Positions 54,709-64,000 of a DNA stretch of 64,000 nt are shown here, piece by piece; positions within the stretch are counted from its first letter, which is position 1, and each line of letters opens with the position of its first letter. A program made the position numbers and the translations under genes. The DNA comes from Dactylonectria macrodidyma (taxonomy: Eukaryota > Ascomycota > Sordariomycetes > Hypocreales > Nectriaceae): the NCBI GenBank assembly GCA_020744425.1, contig JAGMUV010000006.1:124001-188000 (forward strand). The letters are read 5' to 3'. Under the pieces are notes generated by a model. The model was not told the DNA's origin. It saw only the letters and a list, made by a program, of their open reading frames with translations, and did no database searches.

Positions 54709-57452
54709 ATGGGTGACTCGTGCTTTTCCGAGCCTCTCAGCCTGCCCTCGCAGCTAGCCGCTGAGCCATGCTTCGACGTGGAGCATGTACTAAAAGAGCT
54801 CAGCAGTAAAGAAAAGATCGATCTCCTCTCGGGTTAGCACTCATCTACGAGAAAAAGACCTTGGCTCCCGTTTCACTGTTTCTGACTGTATATAGGCATT
54901 GATTTCTGGCACACCAAGGCAATCCCACGTCTCAATGTGCCCTCGATCCGCCTCTCGGACGGCCCCAATGGCGTTCGAGGCACTCGCTTCTTTAACGGCG
55001 TCCCGGCCGCCTGTTTCCCGTGCGGCACTGGACTTGCGGCCACCTGGAATACTGATCTCCTAAAGAGCGCTGGCAGCTTGATGGGTGCTGAGGCCAAGGC
55101 GAAAGGCGTCCACGTACTCCTCGGCCCAACGGTCAACATGCAGCGAAGTCCCCTTGGAGGACGAGCATTTGAGTCCTTCTCCGAGGATCCTGTTCTAGCT
55201 GGAAGGTGTGCTGCATCCATCATCAGCGGAATCGAGAAAACTGGAGTGATTGCCTCTATTAAGCATTTTGTTGCAAATGACCAGGAGCATGAGAGGATGG
55301 CCGTTGATTCCCTAGTTACTGAGAGGGCCCTCCGAGAGATTTACGTTTTACCCTTCCAAATCGCCGTACGGGATGCCAACCCTGGGTCCTTCATGACCTC
55401 ATACAATAAGGTCAATGGAGTCCATGTCAGTGACAATCCAAAGCTCATTCAGAAAATTGTGAGGGGCGAATGGGGCTGGGATGGGTTGGTTATGAGCGAC
55501 TGGTCAGTGAAGAATCCCCATTTCTAATGCAATCACAGAAAGTTAGTCTGGACTAATATTCCCACAGGTATGGAACGTATTCAACAGTCGAGTCCATCAA
55601 TGCTGGGCTTGACTTGGAGATGCCCGGCCCGTCTCGCTGGCGTGGGGAGCTTGTCAACCATGCTCTCATGTCCAAAAAGCTCGAGCAGGACATTGTCGAT
55701 CAACGCGTACGTGAGGTGTTGAAATGTGTCCATCGGGCCATCAAAACAGGCACCCCGGAAAATGCCCCGGAGGAGCCGAGAGATACGTTAGAAACCGCCT
55801 TGCTATTGAGAGAGATTGCTGGTCAGTCCGTCGTGCTTCTGAAAAACACTGGACAAGTGCTGCCGTTCAAGCAAGACAAACCCGTGAGTCGATCAACCCT
55901 GACGGACAAGTCTCTTTCCATCTAACTGGGTTTTCAGGTCGCTGTTATTGGAGCCAACGCGAAAGCAGCGGTGTATTGCGGTGGTGGGTCGGCTACTTTG
56001 AGACCTTACTACGCTACATCTCCGTTTGAGGGCATCTCGAAAAAGAATCACGACGTTCGATACTCCCTCGGATGCCATGCCCACAAAATGCTTCCCATGC
56101 TAGGACCGCAAATGAGAACATCAGACGGCAGACCTGGTGTTACGTTCAAGGCATTTACTTCTCCTGATTCCAACAAGAACCGACAACCGGTCGACACGCT
56201 GCATCTAGAAGACACCGATATGTACTTTGCAGACTACTACCATCCAGAACTCAAGGAGGATCTGTGGTGGGGAGAAATCGAGGCCCTGTTCGAGGCAGAT
56301 GAGACGTGCGAGTTCGAGTTCGGGCTCTGCGTCTTCGGCACTGCGAGACTCTACATCGACGGCGAGCTGTTGATCGACAACGAGACGGTCCAACGCAGCG
56401 GTGGCAGCTTTTTTAACGTGGGAACGGTAGAAGAGACGGGTGTCAAGAAAGTCACAGCCGGGCAGACGTATACCATCAAGGTCGTCTTCGCGAGCGGTGC
56501 CGCGTCCACGCTCAAGGACACAGACGGCGTGGTATCCTTCGGCGGAGGCGGTGTTCGCATTGGCGGCGCCAAAGTCATAGACCCCGATGAGGAGATTAGA
56601 AGAGCGGTTGAATTGGCAAAGGCGGTGGATCAAGTCGTCCTCTGCGTGGGGTTGAACTCGGACTTCGAGCAGGAAGGCCATGATCGCACGCACATGGACT
56701 TACCTGGGCGAACTGATGAGCTGATTGCCGCAGTCGCAGCAGCGAACCCTCGAGTCGTTGTAGTTGTCCAATCTGGATCACCTGTCACGATGCCTTGGGC
56801 AGACTCCGTGTCTGGCGTTTTGCAGGCGTGGTATGGCGGCAACGAGACGGGCAACGCCATTGCAGATGTGCTCTTTGGCGACGTCAACCCCTCGGGGAAA
56901 CTGCCGCTATCTTTCCCAGTCCAGGTCGAGGACAACCCAGCGTTTCTCAACTATCGATCAGAGCATGGTCGTGTGCTTTATGGTGAGGACGTCTACGTTG
57001 GTTATCGGTTCTATGAGACTGTGAAAAGACGAACACAGTGGTCCTTTGGCTGGGGGCTGTCGTATACGACCTTTGTGCTGTCTGACCTCCGAGTGCAACT
57101 TGAGACTGGCCCCAAGCGCGACCTGGTTGTAGTCAATGTGACGGTGAAAAACACAGGGGCTATGGATGGGTCAGAAGTGGTTCAGGTATACATATCACAA
57201 CGAACTCCCTCAATCAAGCGCCCTGTTAAGGAGCTGAAGGGATTTGCCAAGGTATTCGTCGGCAAGGGAGGTTCGGTGACAGCGAAAGTAGTGATTGAGA
57301 GGAAGTACGGGACCAGTTTCTGGGACGAGACACGCCATAAGTGGACTGAGGAGAGCGGGCTCTATGATGTTCTGGTGGGGAACTGCAGCGGAGAGACGCC
57401 TTTGAAGCAGACGTTCGAGGTGAAGGATACTGTGTGGTGGTCTGGTCTCTAA
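54709..57452 (+). CDS. GH3 beta-glucosidase with PA14 domain
   Basis: Four exons, 54709-54832, 54896-55502, 55568-55883 and 55938-57452 (introns 63, 65 and 54 nt), 853 aa. The TIM-barrel domain has [26 protein letters not shown] and DGLVMSDW with the catalytic Asp at about residue 243. The second GH3 domain contains [11 protein letters not shown]; a PA14 domain is inserted at about 414-545 ([34 protein letters not shown]), and an Fn3-like end at about 755-835. The N-terminus [14 protein letters not shown] is not a signal peptide, so the enzyme probably works inside the cell. It removes glucose from beta-glucosides. Same strand as the rhamnosidase, which starts 438 bp further on. Confidence 0.92.
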
Positions 57453-57889
57453 GACAAGCGGACTTGACGAATAGATGCATCGCAATGCTTGCAAGTAGAC
57501 TATACTCAATTTCGGCGTTAGGACGCCACCAACTATGAGATACTTAGAACTACTTTCCCCAATGGGTTGTGTCAGAAATCGCTATATCTACATGTTGTAT
57601 GGTAATGCGTTCACTTCACCACCTACCAACTAGCCCCACCGGATGACATGTTTGTGTGATGGCGGGCTTGATGTTCGGTGCCATCCCTGGTTCCGCGGGG
57701 TAAAAGGTGGCGAGTGCCAAACCCGTGACTTGCAGCGGGTCAGTCCTATACATATAAGAACTAGCCATCATCTCCCCGTCTAACATTGAATCGACACAGA
57801 GTCCATCACATGTACAGCTACAGAACCTAGGACATGACCCATCTTCGTTAAAAACTCCTTTATCTTTTATGTTATACTCAAGCTGAACC
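57453..57889. promoter_or_regulatory. GH3-GH78 intergenic region
   Basis: 437 bp, presumed terminator of GH3 and promoter of GH78. No gene supported. Confidence 0.4.
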
Positions 57890-60367
57890 ATGGATTCCTC
57901 CCTTCTCGACACTACATGGATATGGCATCCCCAATGGACAGACTACGCTGAAGGGTCCGCCGGAGGGTTTGTCCACTTCCGCAAGTCCTTGACACTCGAG
58001 GAAATTCCTGCATCGCCCCTCAACATCCAGATCACGGCGGATACAAAGTACAAGCTGTACATCAACGGCTGCCTCATTCAAAGCGGCCCCGTCAAGGGCG
58101 ACAAGCACCTTTGGTTCTACGACGACCTTGACATCCAGCCGCATCTGAAGCTGGGCGTGAACCATATCGGCGTTCACGTCTTGCGGTTCTATCACGCCAC
58201 ACCCTACGCAACTAGCTTCCCGAGGATGAGAATCCCAGGCCTCTTCGTTCGGACGCCTGACGTCCACGAAAGGGAGACATTTGGGGTACAGAGCGACAGC
58301 ACCTGGGAGGCGGCCCTCGACTTGTCCCGAAGGCTGCGGATTGACCAGAAAGAGGACGACTTTTTAAACGTCTATGAGGATGTCAACATCAATGGCAACG
58401 GCCACCTCAACTGGGTGGCCGTTCAGTGTTTGGACCTCCCCAAGTCTCATGGCATCAGCCCACCGTGGGTGCTATCCCCTCGCCTGATTCCATTTTCCCA
58501 AATCACCCCCGTGGCACTTAAAGCCGTCCATAACATCCAAAGCGTTGTGCCCAGAGAAACTTGGGAGGGGATTCTCATTGGCTTGGGAAAAGATCAACCA
58601 ACTGCCAAGACGCTTCGTCTGCCTGCAGGGACCTCGCATCACCTTGAGCTCGAGGCCAACCATCACTTGACAGCTCTGCTCCACTTCCGTTTCCAGCGAC
58701 CCGAGAAGAGGGGAAGCATGTTGCGCATAACATATTCAGAGTGCTACGAAGACGCTCCTGATTTCGTTCCGTACGTCCGGTGCAAAGGCGATCGCTGCGA
58801 CTCGGACAAGAGACTGTACGGGCCGGAGGATAGGTACCACTTTGAAGGCCGTGCCGGAGCTGAATCTGCTGTCAGCTTACATTACACGGCGAATTCTACC
58901 GGCGAGGAGATCTTCTCACCGTTTCACTTCCGCACACTCCGGTACATGGCCCTGGACATCGACGTCGACGAGGACTGTGATCTGGTTCTGAACGGGATTG
59001 ATTTGGACATGACACACTATCCACTCAAGATCACTGGGAGCGTAAAAGTTCCCGACACGCCAGAGAACTCAATCTACCCTGCCATGTGGGAGGTCAGCAG
59101 CCGCACACTGACCAACTGCATGCACGATTGCTACGAGGACTGTCCCTTCTATGAACAGCTCCAGTATGCCATGGACGTGCGCAGTTCCTGTCTCTTCACC
59201 TACTATGCATCTGGGGACGATCGCATGGCTCGCCAGGCCATTATTCAGCTTCACAATTCCTATCGTCCGGGACTGGGACTCATTGAGAGTCGGAGCCCGT
59301 GTCACCAGCTCCAGATAATCCCAAACTTTTCGCTCTTCTGGATCTGTACGGTCGTAGATCACTTCGAGCATTTTGGGGACGTCTCCTTCACACGCCAGTT
59401 CCTGCCCGTATGCGATGGCATTCTGGAGTCCTTTTCTGGGAGAATAGACAAGGGGCTTGGCCTCGTCTCGTGCCAGAAATCGGTCATGGCTACGTACTGG
59501 GACTTTGTGGACTGGACCAAAGAGTGGAAGCCCATGGGTATCCCGCCAGCTGCTGAACGGAGCGGGTATCAGACGTACACGAACATGCTCTACGCGTACA
59601 CTTTACGACAGTTGGCAACCATCGTAGGCCTCGTTGGCAGGCCTGGGCTAAAGGACGAATATGAGTTCCGAGCAGACGCCATTGTTGGAGCTGTCAGAAA
59701 TCACTGTCGCGCCGGTGAGCTCTTCACTGACGGGCTGGCCTCCGCGGGGCCCGAGGAAGCATTCAGCCAGCACACTCAGATCTGGGCAATCCTCTCTGGA
59801 GCCATGGCGGGTAAGACAGCCCGAGACGTGCTGAGCCAATGTTTGCCAATTCTCCAAGCCTCCTCAGCTCCGACTTCCAGGACCTTCATCAAACCATCGC
59901 TAGCCATGTCATTCTACACTCTTCGGGCCCTTTCGGCCGTCGGCGAAAGCCTGTACGACGACGCGTTCCACGGAATCTGGCAGCCTTGGAGGGAGCAGCT
60001 GTCGCTGAACCTTACGACGTGGTGCGAGGACGACGTGACGCAGCGTTCCGACTGCCACGCGTGGAGCTGTGCGCCCTTGTACGAGATGACGGCCGAAGTG
60101 GCTGGCATCCGGCCGGCTGAACCCGGTTGGACGGTCATTGGATTCAAGCCTCGCACGGGATTGTTTTCTGAATTTGAAGGCATGGTTCCGCTAGGCGGTA
60201 AATTAGCGCCAGGTGTGGCACACGTTAGCTGGCGGCGAGGAAACGCAAAGGTGTCGGTATCGTTGGAGTTGCAAAACATCTCAGAGGAGGCAATTCAGAT
60301 ACGGGTCACCTTCCCTGATGGCCATGTGGAGGAACACGTTGGAAGATCGCTCGCTCTTAGTTTCTAG
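57890..60367 (+). CDS. GH78 alpha-L-rhamnosidase
   Basis: Intronless, 825 aa. The N-terminal beta-sandwich part (WIWHPQWTD; FRKSLTLEE; YINGCLIQSGPVKGD) matches the domain before the GH78 barrel. The (alpha/alpha)6 barrel begins near residue 395: WEVSSRTLTNCMHDCYEDC, PFYEQLQYAMDVRSSCLF carries the acidic catalytic region (DCPFYEQLQYAMD, in place of DCPxRxExxGWxGD of other GH78). The later block MATYWDFVDWTKEW holds more active-site acids and Trp. The end LGGKLAPGVAHVSWRRG is the usual C-terminal sandwich. No signal peptide. Hydrolyses terminal alpha-L-rhamnose from glycosides such as rutinosides or saponins; it would work with the GH3 enzyme. Confidence 0.92.
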   Translation: MDSSLLDTTWIWHPQWTDYAEGSAGGFVHFRKSLTLEEIPASPLNIQITADTKYKLYINGCLIQSGPVKGDKHLWFYDDLDIQPHLKLGVNHIGVHVLRFYHATPYATSFPRMRIPGLFVRTPDVHERETFGVQSDSTWEAALDLSRRLRIDQKEDDFLNVYEDVNINGNGHLNWVAVQCLDLPKSHGISPPWVLSPRLIPFSQITPVALKAVHNIQSVVPRETWEGILIGLGKDQPTAKTLRLPAGTSHHLELEANHHLTALLHFRFQRPEKRGSMLRITYSECYEDAPDFVPYVRCKGDRCDSDKRLYGPEDRYHFEGRAGAESAVSLHYTANSTGEEIFSPFHFRTLRYMALDIDVDEDCDLVLNGIDLDMTHYPLKITGSVKVPDTPENSIYPAMWEVSSRTLTNCMHDCYEDCPFYEQLQYAMDVRSSCLFTYYASGDDRMARQAIIQLHNSYRPGLGLIESRSPCHQLQIIPNFSLFWICTVVDHFEHFGDVSFTRQFLPVCDGILESFSGRIDKGLGLVSCQKSVMATYWDFVDWTKEWKPMGIPPAAERSGYQTYTNMLYAYTLRQLATIVGLVGRPGLKDEYEFRADAIVGAVRNHCRAGELFTDGLASAGPEEAFSQHTQIWAILSGAMAGKTARDVLSQCLPILQASSAPTSRTFIKPSLAMSFYTLRALSAVGESLYDDAFHGIWQPWREQLSLNLTTWCEDDVTQRSDCHAWSCAPLYEMTAEVAGIRPAEPGWTVIGFKPRTGLFSEFEGMVPLGGKLAPGVAHVSWRRGNAKVSVSLELQNISEEAIQIRVTFPDGHVEEHVGRSLALSF

Positions 60368-60590
60368 GCAATACAATTGGAATCACAATTGTATAATTTG
60401 AAGACGGGTCTGCTCGTGTTGAGTCAATCCCACAAATTGATGACAATACACTTTCCCCCACAATAAGGCCATGCTAGAACAGCCACGACCCATGCCATGA
60501 GAATTTTTTATTAATGACGAGAGCTTCATGAAGAGCTGGGAGAAATGTAGCCCTTGTTACATAATGTTACTCCATCTCAGCGACTTATCG

Positions 60591-60804
60591 TCCGGCTTTC
60601 CGCAGTCGCACCCTACCCTAAACCCATCTAACAAGATGGACCATAACTAGTCAAGGTACAGGGGTCAGAGCTTGACCCATGTAACCATTGGCTGATTTCA
60701 CATGTCCCGGCTTTCCGCTGGCTGAATACGCGTATTCCGCGTATTGATAAAAAACGATTCGGTGAGGAGCACTAAAAATCGCCTCTCGAGTCCCGGCTTT
60801 CCGC
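60591..60804 (+). repeat. Three direct copies of (T)CCGGCTTTCCGC
   Basis: Copies at 60591-60603, 60705-60718 and 60791-60804; the last two are identical over TCCCGGCTTTCCGC. Each carries CGG and CCG triplets nine bases apart. A candidate binding site for the Zn2Cys6 regulator of this module. Confidence 0.6.
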
Positions 60805-61201
60805 GACCGCCGCTAAAGCCGGAGACACGACTCGAGTAGTTCGTTTAGAGAACACCACTAGACTCAATTCTCGCCCCAATGTCCATCATCCTGACTCCTG
60901 GTCTCCAGCATAGACTTTGCAACCACCACACCGGGCGAGTCTGGAACCCCGTGGCCTCGAAACTCCCCAGATCCCCAGATCCGCGGAGCCCCAGGATCCG
61001 AGCAGTGCAAACCCCAGATCCCCAGATCCCCCAGACACAAACGAGCGCAGGCAAAGTCGAATTATCGTCTGATGAATCTCACCATAGTGTCTCAGCTGCT
61101 AAAGACGAGTTGGGCTAGGGCCTTCTGATCTCGTGTGAAAGACTGCCGAAGGCTGGGTTCTTCCTTGAGCATCGTTCGCTATTCATGGACGCGGCTTTCT
61201 G

Positions 61202-61209
61202 TATATAAA
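61202..61209 (+). promoter_or_regulatory. TATA box of the sugar transporter
   Basis: TATATAAA, 147 bp upstream of the ATG at 61356, followed by a CA/CT-rich leader (AACTCATCAACTCATCC). Position and sequence fit a TATA box. Confidence 0.55.
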
Positions 61210-61355
61210 CAATCGGTCTTCACTGCGATCGTCTATTCAACTCATCAACTCATCCCAGCCATTCTCAACTTGGCACCCAACCAAATCCAACAGCAAGAAG
61301 TCAAGAAACTCACAACACCGAAGGCCGCCCGTGCCCTCCTAGCATCACCTCAGCC

Positions 61356-62945
61356 ATGGCTGCCACAAGCGAACGCTTCGCTGCCGCGATGCCAGAGAGC
61401 AGCGTCGACACATCGCGCTGGTGGAAATCCCGAAATCTGCGCACCCTGAACCTGCTCTTGATGGTCCCGATGTTGTCCATCTTCACACAGGGGTACTTCA
61501 GCTCCTACGTTGCTCGCATCCTATTGCTGACCCGCGTTCCTAGGTTTGACGGCTCGATGATGAACGGTCTCCAGTCCGTCGAGTACTGGCGCAATTACTT
61601 TGGCGAGCCCAAGGGCGCGACTCTCGGCTTGTTCAACGCCGCGTATCCCATCGGCGGTCTCTGCGCCATCCCTTGCGTCTCCTTCGTCAGCGATACCTTC
61701 GGCCGCCGCATCGGTCTCGCCACTGGAGCATTTCTATGCTGTATTGGCGCGACTCTCCAATCCTGCGCCCAGAATCTTCCTATGTTCGTCGTTGCACGCG
61801 GCATTCTCGGTTGCGGCACTGTTTTCCTCGGGTCTTCCGGAGCTCCGCTCATCACCGAACTGGCCCACCCGGCTCACCGAGCTACCGCGACGGCGCTCTT
61901 CAACACTTCCTACGCGTTCGGCTCTATCATTGCGGCTTGGGTCACTTTTGGAACTTTCCGGATTGAAAGCTCTGCATCCTGGCGTATTCCCTCTGCGATG
62001 CAAGGCTTGCCCTCCTTGATCCAGCTCATCGGCCTCTGGTTTGTGCCTGAAAGCCCCCGCTGGCTCGTCTCCAAAGATCGAAATGAAGAGGCACTTGGCT
62101 TTCTTGCTAAGTACCACGCAGAAGGAAACGAGCAGGACGCTCTTGTGCAGTTCGAATACAACGAAATTAGAGATGCCCTTGCCTACGAGAGAAGCGTCGA
62201 TCGCGGAAGCTGGATCCAGAACTACCTCGAGCTTGTGCGTACCCCAGGAAACAGGAAGCGCCTCTTTATCCTGCTCTGGACTGCATGCATCAGCCAAATG
62301 AGTGGAAACGCATTTATTTCATATTATTTAGCCCCCGTTCTCTCGTCTGTCGGTCTTACATCGAGTCTGGAGCAAACCCTCATCAACGCTACGCAGCAAT
62401 GTCTGTCGTGGTTCTCCGCCCTCTACTTTGCAACCCTCCCACAAAAGCTTGGACGCCGCATCCTCTTCCTCGGTTCTGGATTTGCCATTTTAATTTGTCT
62501 GGTTAGCATTACGACCGGGAGTGCTGTTTTCGCCAAAGACCCTTCAAACAAGGCGGCTGGCGGAGCTGTTGTTGCATTCCTCTACCTTTTCTCCCCAGCA
62601 TATAACTTGGGTCTCAACGGCAATCTCGGTCTTTACATCACTGAAATTCTCCCTTTCAGCATTCGCATGAGGGGTCAAGCCTGCTACCAACTCTTCGCAA
62701 CATCCTTCTCACTCCTCTCGACATATGCTGTCCCAGTCGGCCTCGAGAATATGCAATGGAAGTTCTACATCATCTTTATCCCCTGGGTCGTTGTCGAGTT
62801 TACCGTTCTGTACTTCGTCTACCCGGAGACCAAGGGCCCGTCTCTCGAAGAGATTACTTTCATCTTCGATGGGCCGGACGCCCACTTGTCGCCGGTTGAG
62901 AAGTTAGAGCACGGTGGTCACGTTGAGATGGATGAGAAGGTTTGA
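61356..62945 (+). CDS. Sugar transporter, MFS (lactose permease/hexose type)
   Basis: Two exons, 61356-61492 and 61544-62945; the 51-nt intron (GTACTT..CCTAG, branch CTGAC) is a multiple of three and stays open, but removing it restores SIFTQGFDGSMMNGLQ, the conserved start of this family, so I splice it; 512 aa. Sugar-porter signatures are present: DTFGRRIG between spans 2 and 3, FVPESPRWL before the central loop, LGRRILF, and PETKGPSLEEI at the end. About twelve membrane spans. Relatives carry lactose, cellobiose and other disaccharides by proton symport. Placed after two intracellular glycosidases, it probably brings in a rhamnosyl-glucoside or the free sugar. Confidence 0.9.
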   Translation: MAATSERFAAAMPESSVDTSRWWKSRNLRTLNLLLMVPMLSIFTQGYFSSYVARILLLTRVPRFDGSMMNGLQSVEYWRNYFGEPKGATLGLFNAAYPIGGLCAIPCVSFVSDTFGRRIGLATGAFLCCIGATLQSCAQNLPMFVVARGILGCGTVFLGSSGAPLITELAHPAHRATATALFNTSYAFGSIIAAWVTFGTFRIESSASWRIPSAMQGLPSLIQLIGLWFVPESPRWLVSKDRNEEALGFLAKYHAEGNEQDALVQFEYNEIRDALAYERSVDRGSWIQNYLELVRTPGNRKRLFILLWTACISQMSGNAFISYYLAPVLSSVGLTSSLEQTLINATQQCLSWFSALYFATLPQKLGRRILFLGSGFAILICLVSITTGSAVFAKDPSNKAAGGAVVAFLYLFSPAYNLGLNGNLGLYITEILPFSIRMRGQACYQLFATSFSLLSTYAVPVGLENMQWKFYIIFIPWVVVEFTVLYFVYPETKGPSLEEITFIFDGPDAHLSPVEKLEHGGHVEMDEKV

Positions 62946-63634
62946 CACGTTGCACGGTAAGCTTGTGAATGGACACTGTCGACTCGCCGACTTCAGTGTC
63001 CTTTCTAGGTGTCTTGTAACGAGCTACATAGCACTTAATGCTACCGACTGGATATCGCATGTATGAGATCTACCTAACCATGCCTCAATCCTCCATCACT
63101 CTACTTAAACCATTCATTTGCTACCTACCAAGTTCTCTCGTTTAGTGTATATTTAATGATGATGCCCTTCACTATATTATAGTAATTTTAAGCATCCTCA
63201 TGCTATCACTCTACCAACAATATGCGGCACCTTTCTCTACTGGGTCGCAAGGGTTAGTAGGAAGAACCGAACAACCTAGGTGGTGGAGAGGCTGGATAAA
63301 GCCATAAATAGAAGAAACTACAGGAAGTTTTGCCGAGTTCTAGAGAAAGAGTCGGCGGCATGACATGTGAAAGGTAAACTTTGACTGGAAAATCAAGTAC
63401 CTTGCTCAAGAGAGGTGCAGCAGGTGGTGTGAATCGCCCGTCTCGGGCAGTAATCGGCACTGGATGATGATTTCTAGCCTATGCTGACAGAGACGCAATA
63501 CGGTTCATAGTGTTTAAGTGACACTTGATCATATTTCAATCAGACAAATGAAAATTCTTAATTAGAGTACGTAGGAACTAAATGATTAAATGGGGACGGC
63601 ATATTCCAGTCTTGATCACCCAACAGCAACGGCA
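62946..63634. other. Convergent intergenic region
   Basis: Between the transporter and the PKS 3-prime ends. No gene supported; an ORF at 63254-63460 (minus) has no motif. Confidence 0.4.
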
Positions 63635-64000
63635 CTAACTAGTCAAGCGGGTGGCAATCTTCTCACACAATGCAATCAAAGACGAGGCACTCGTGATCTC
63701 GAGGACGGTCACGTCGACCTTGAGCTCCATCCGGACCCAATTGCGGAACTCGACAGCGGCCAACGAGTCTAGCCCATAGCTTCCCAACGACTTGGCTGGC
63801 TCCATGGGCTCACCGAGTCTCAGCATGGCTGTGAACTGGCGGACCGCGACTTCGACAGTCGCCTGGTTGATGGCGCTGATGTTTGCCTTGTTCTTGACTA
63901 GCAGCAGCAGTGCCTGGATCTCCCTGGAGCCGTCATTCGCCGCGCCATGTCCTGCATCGCCGCCGACGCCAAAACACAGGCCTCCGAAGCGTGCGTCTCG
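63635..64000 (-). CDS. Highly reducing polyketide synthase, C-terminal ACP end (partial)
   Basis: Open from the window edge (64000) to the stop at 63635, at least 121 aa. It reads RFGGLCFGVGGDAGHG, a linker rich in Asn/Ser, then an acyl carrier protein: VRQFTAMLRLGEPMEP, SLGSYGLDSLAAVEFRNW, with the phosphopantetheine Ser in GLDSL, then VDVTVLEITSASSLIAL. An ACP as the last domain, next to a KR-type tail, without thioesterase, is the plan of fungal HR-PKS. The rest of the synthase lies beyond the window, so product and complete domains are unknown. Its cluster may extend out of view; the sugar module is on its other side. Confidence 0.85.
   Translation of the reverse strand, partial: RDARFGGLCFGVGGDAGHGAANDGSREIQALLLLVKNKANISAINQATVEVAVRQFTAMLRLGEPMEPAKSLGSYGLDSLAAVEFRNWVRMELKVDVTVLEITSASSLIALCEKIATRLTS

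Larger units (their letters stand above)
60368..61355. promoter_or_regulatory. Upstream region of the sugar transporter with repeated CGG motifs
   Basis: About 1 kb. Holds three copies of CCGGCTTTCCGC (60592-60603, 60707-60718, 60793-60804), a palindrome GAATACGCGTATTC (60724-60737), repeated CCCAGATCC words near 60966-61030 and a TATATAAA box at 61202-61209, about 147 bp before the ATG. Likely promoter of the transporter. Confidence 0.55.

Overview
The window is nuclear DNA of a filamentous ascomycete (Pezizomycotina). The signs are many short introns (about 47-109 nt, GT..AG, with CTRAC-like branch points), Zn2Cys6 and bZIP regulators, HET-domain and NACHT genes, and the ACP end of a highly reducing polyketide synthase. 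No rRNA, tRNA or CRISPR array is visible. All exon structures here were built by reading splice signals and protein-family continuity by eye, without transcript data.

Left part (about 1-31.7 kb) is accessory, gene-poor DNA full of allorecognition-type genes and broken genes. It holds an ALO/FAD oxidase (215-1621), a HET-domain gene with a membrane hairpin (2315-4493), a HET C-terminal relic (4978-5227), a fungal transcription-factor-domain gene without a visible zinc cluster (5933-7804), a small bZIP gene assembled here from two exons (8241-8803), a 259-bp TIR element (9506-9764), a NACHT relic, a larger HET pseudogene (about 10448-12700), a BBE-type FAD oxidase (13457-14934), another HET relic, a LigE-like GST (15929-16832), a P450 pseudogene, about 3 kb without genes, a HeLo-NACHT-ankyrin NLR (21290-24162), a TPR relic, a Dal5-type transporter pseudogene, an intact HET gene (28418-30671) and an isochorismatase-like pseudogene. 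Several disabling stops are CGA to TGA, CAA to TAA or TGG to TAG, the pattern expected from C-to-T decay such as RIP.

Middle part (33-47 kb) looks like specialised-metabolism material: a PaxM-like FAD monooxygenase fused to a domain of about seven membrane segments (33050-35471), divergent from an MFS exporter (36550-38331); then a long gene-free stretch, a secreted tyrosinase-family enzyme (41704-42831), a DUF1772-like membrane protein and a five-exon Zn2Cys6 regulator (44964-47043). A second copy of the 259-bp element, inverted relative to the first, lies at 47632-47890.

Right part (48-64 kb) is gene-dense and intact: a DAO-family FAD oxidoreductase, a four-exon NAD(P)-binding epimerase/NmrA-like protein, and a coherent sugar module: a Zn2Cys6 regulator (52139-54181) divergent from a GH3 beta-glucosidase (54709-57452), a GH78 alpha-L-rhamnosidase (57890-60367) and a sugar transporter (61356-62945). 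Neither hydrolase shows a signal peptide, so the likely scheme is uptake of a rhamnosyl-glucoside followed by hydrolysis inside the cell. The window ends inside a minus-strand HR-PKS of which only the C-terminal ACP end is present.
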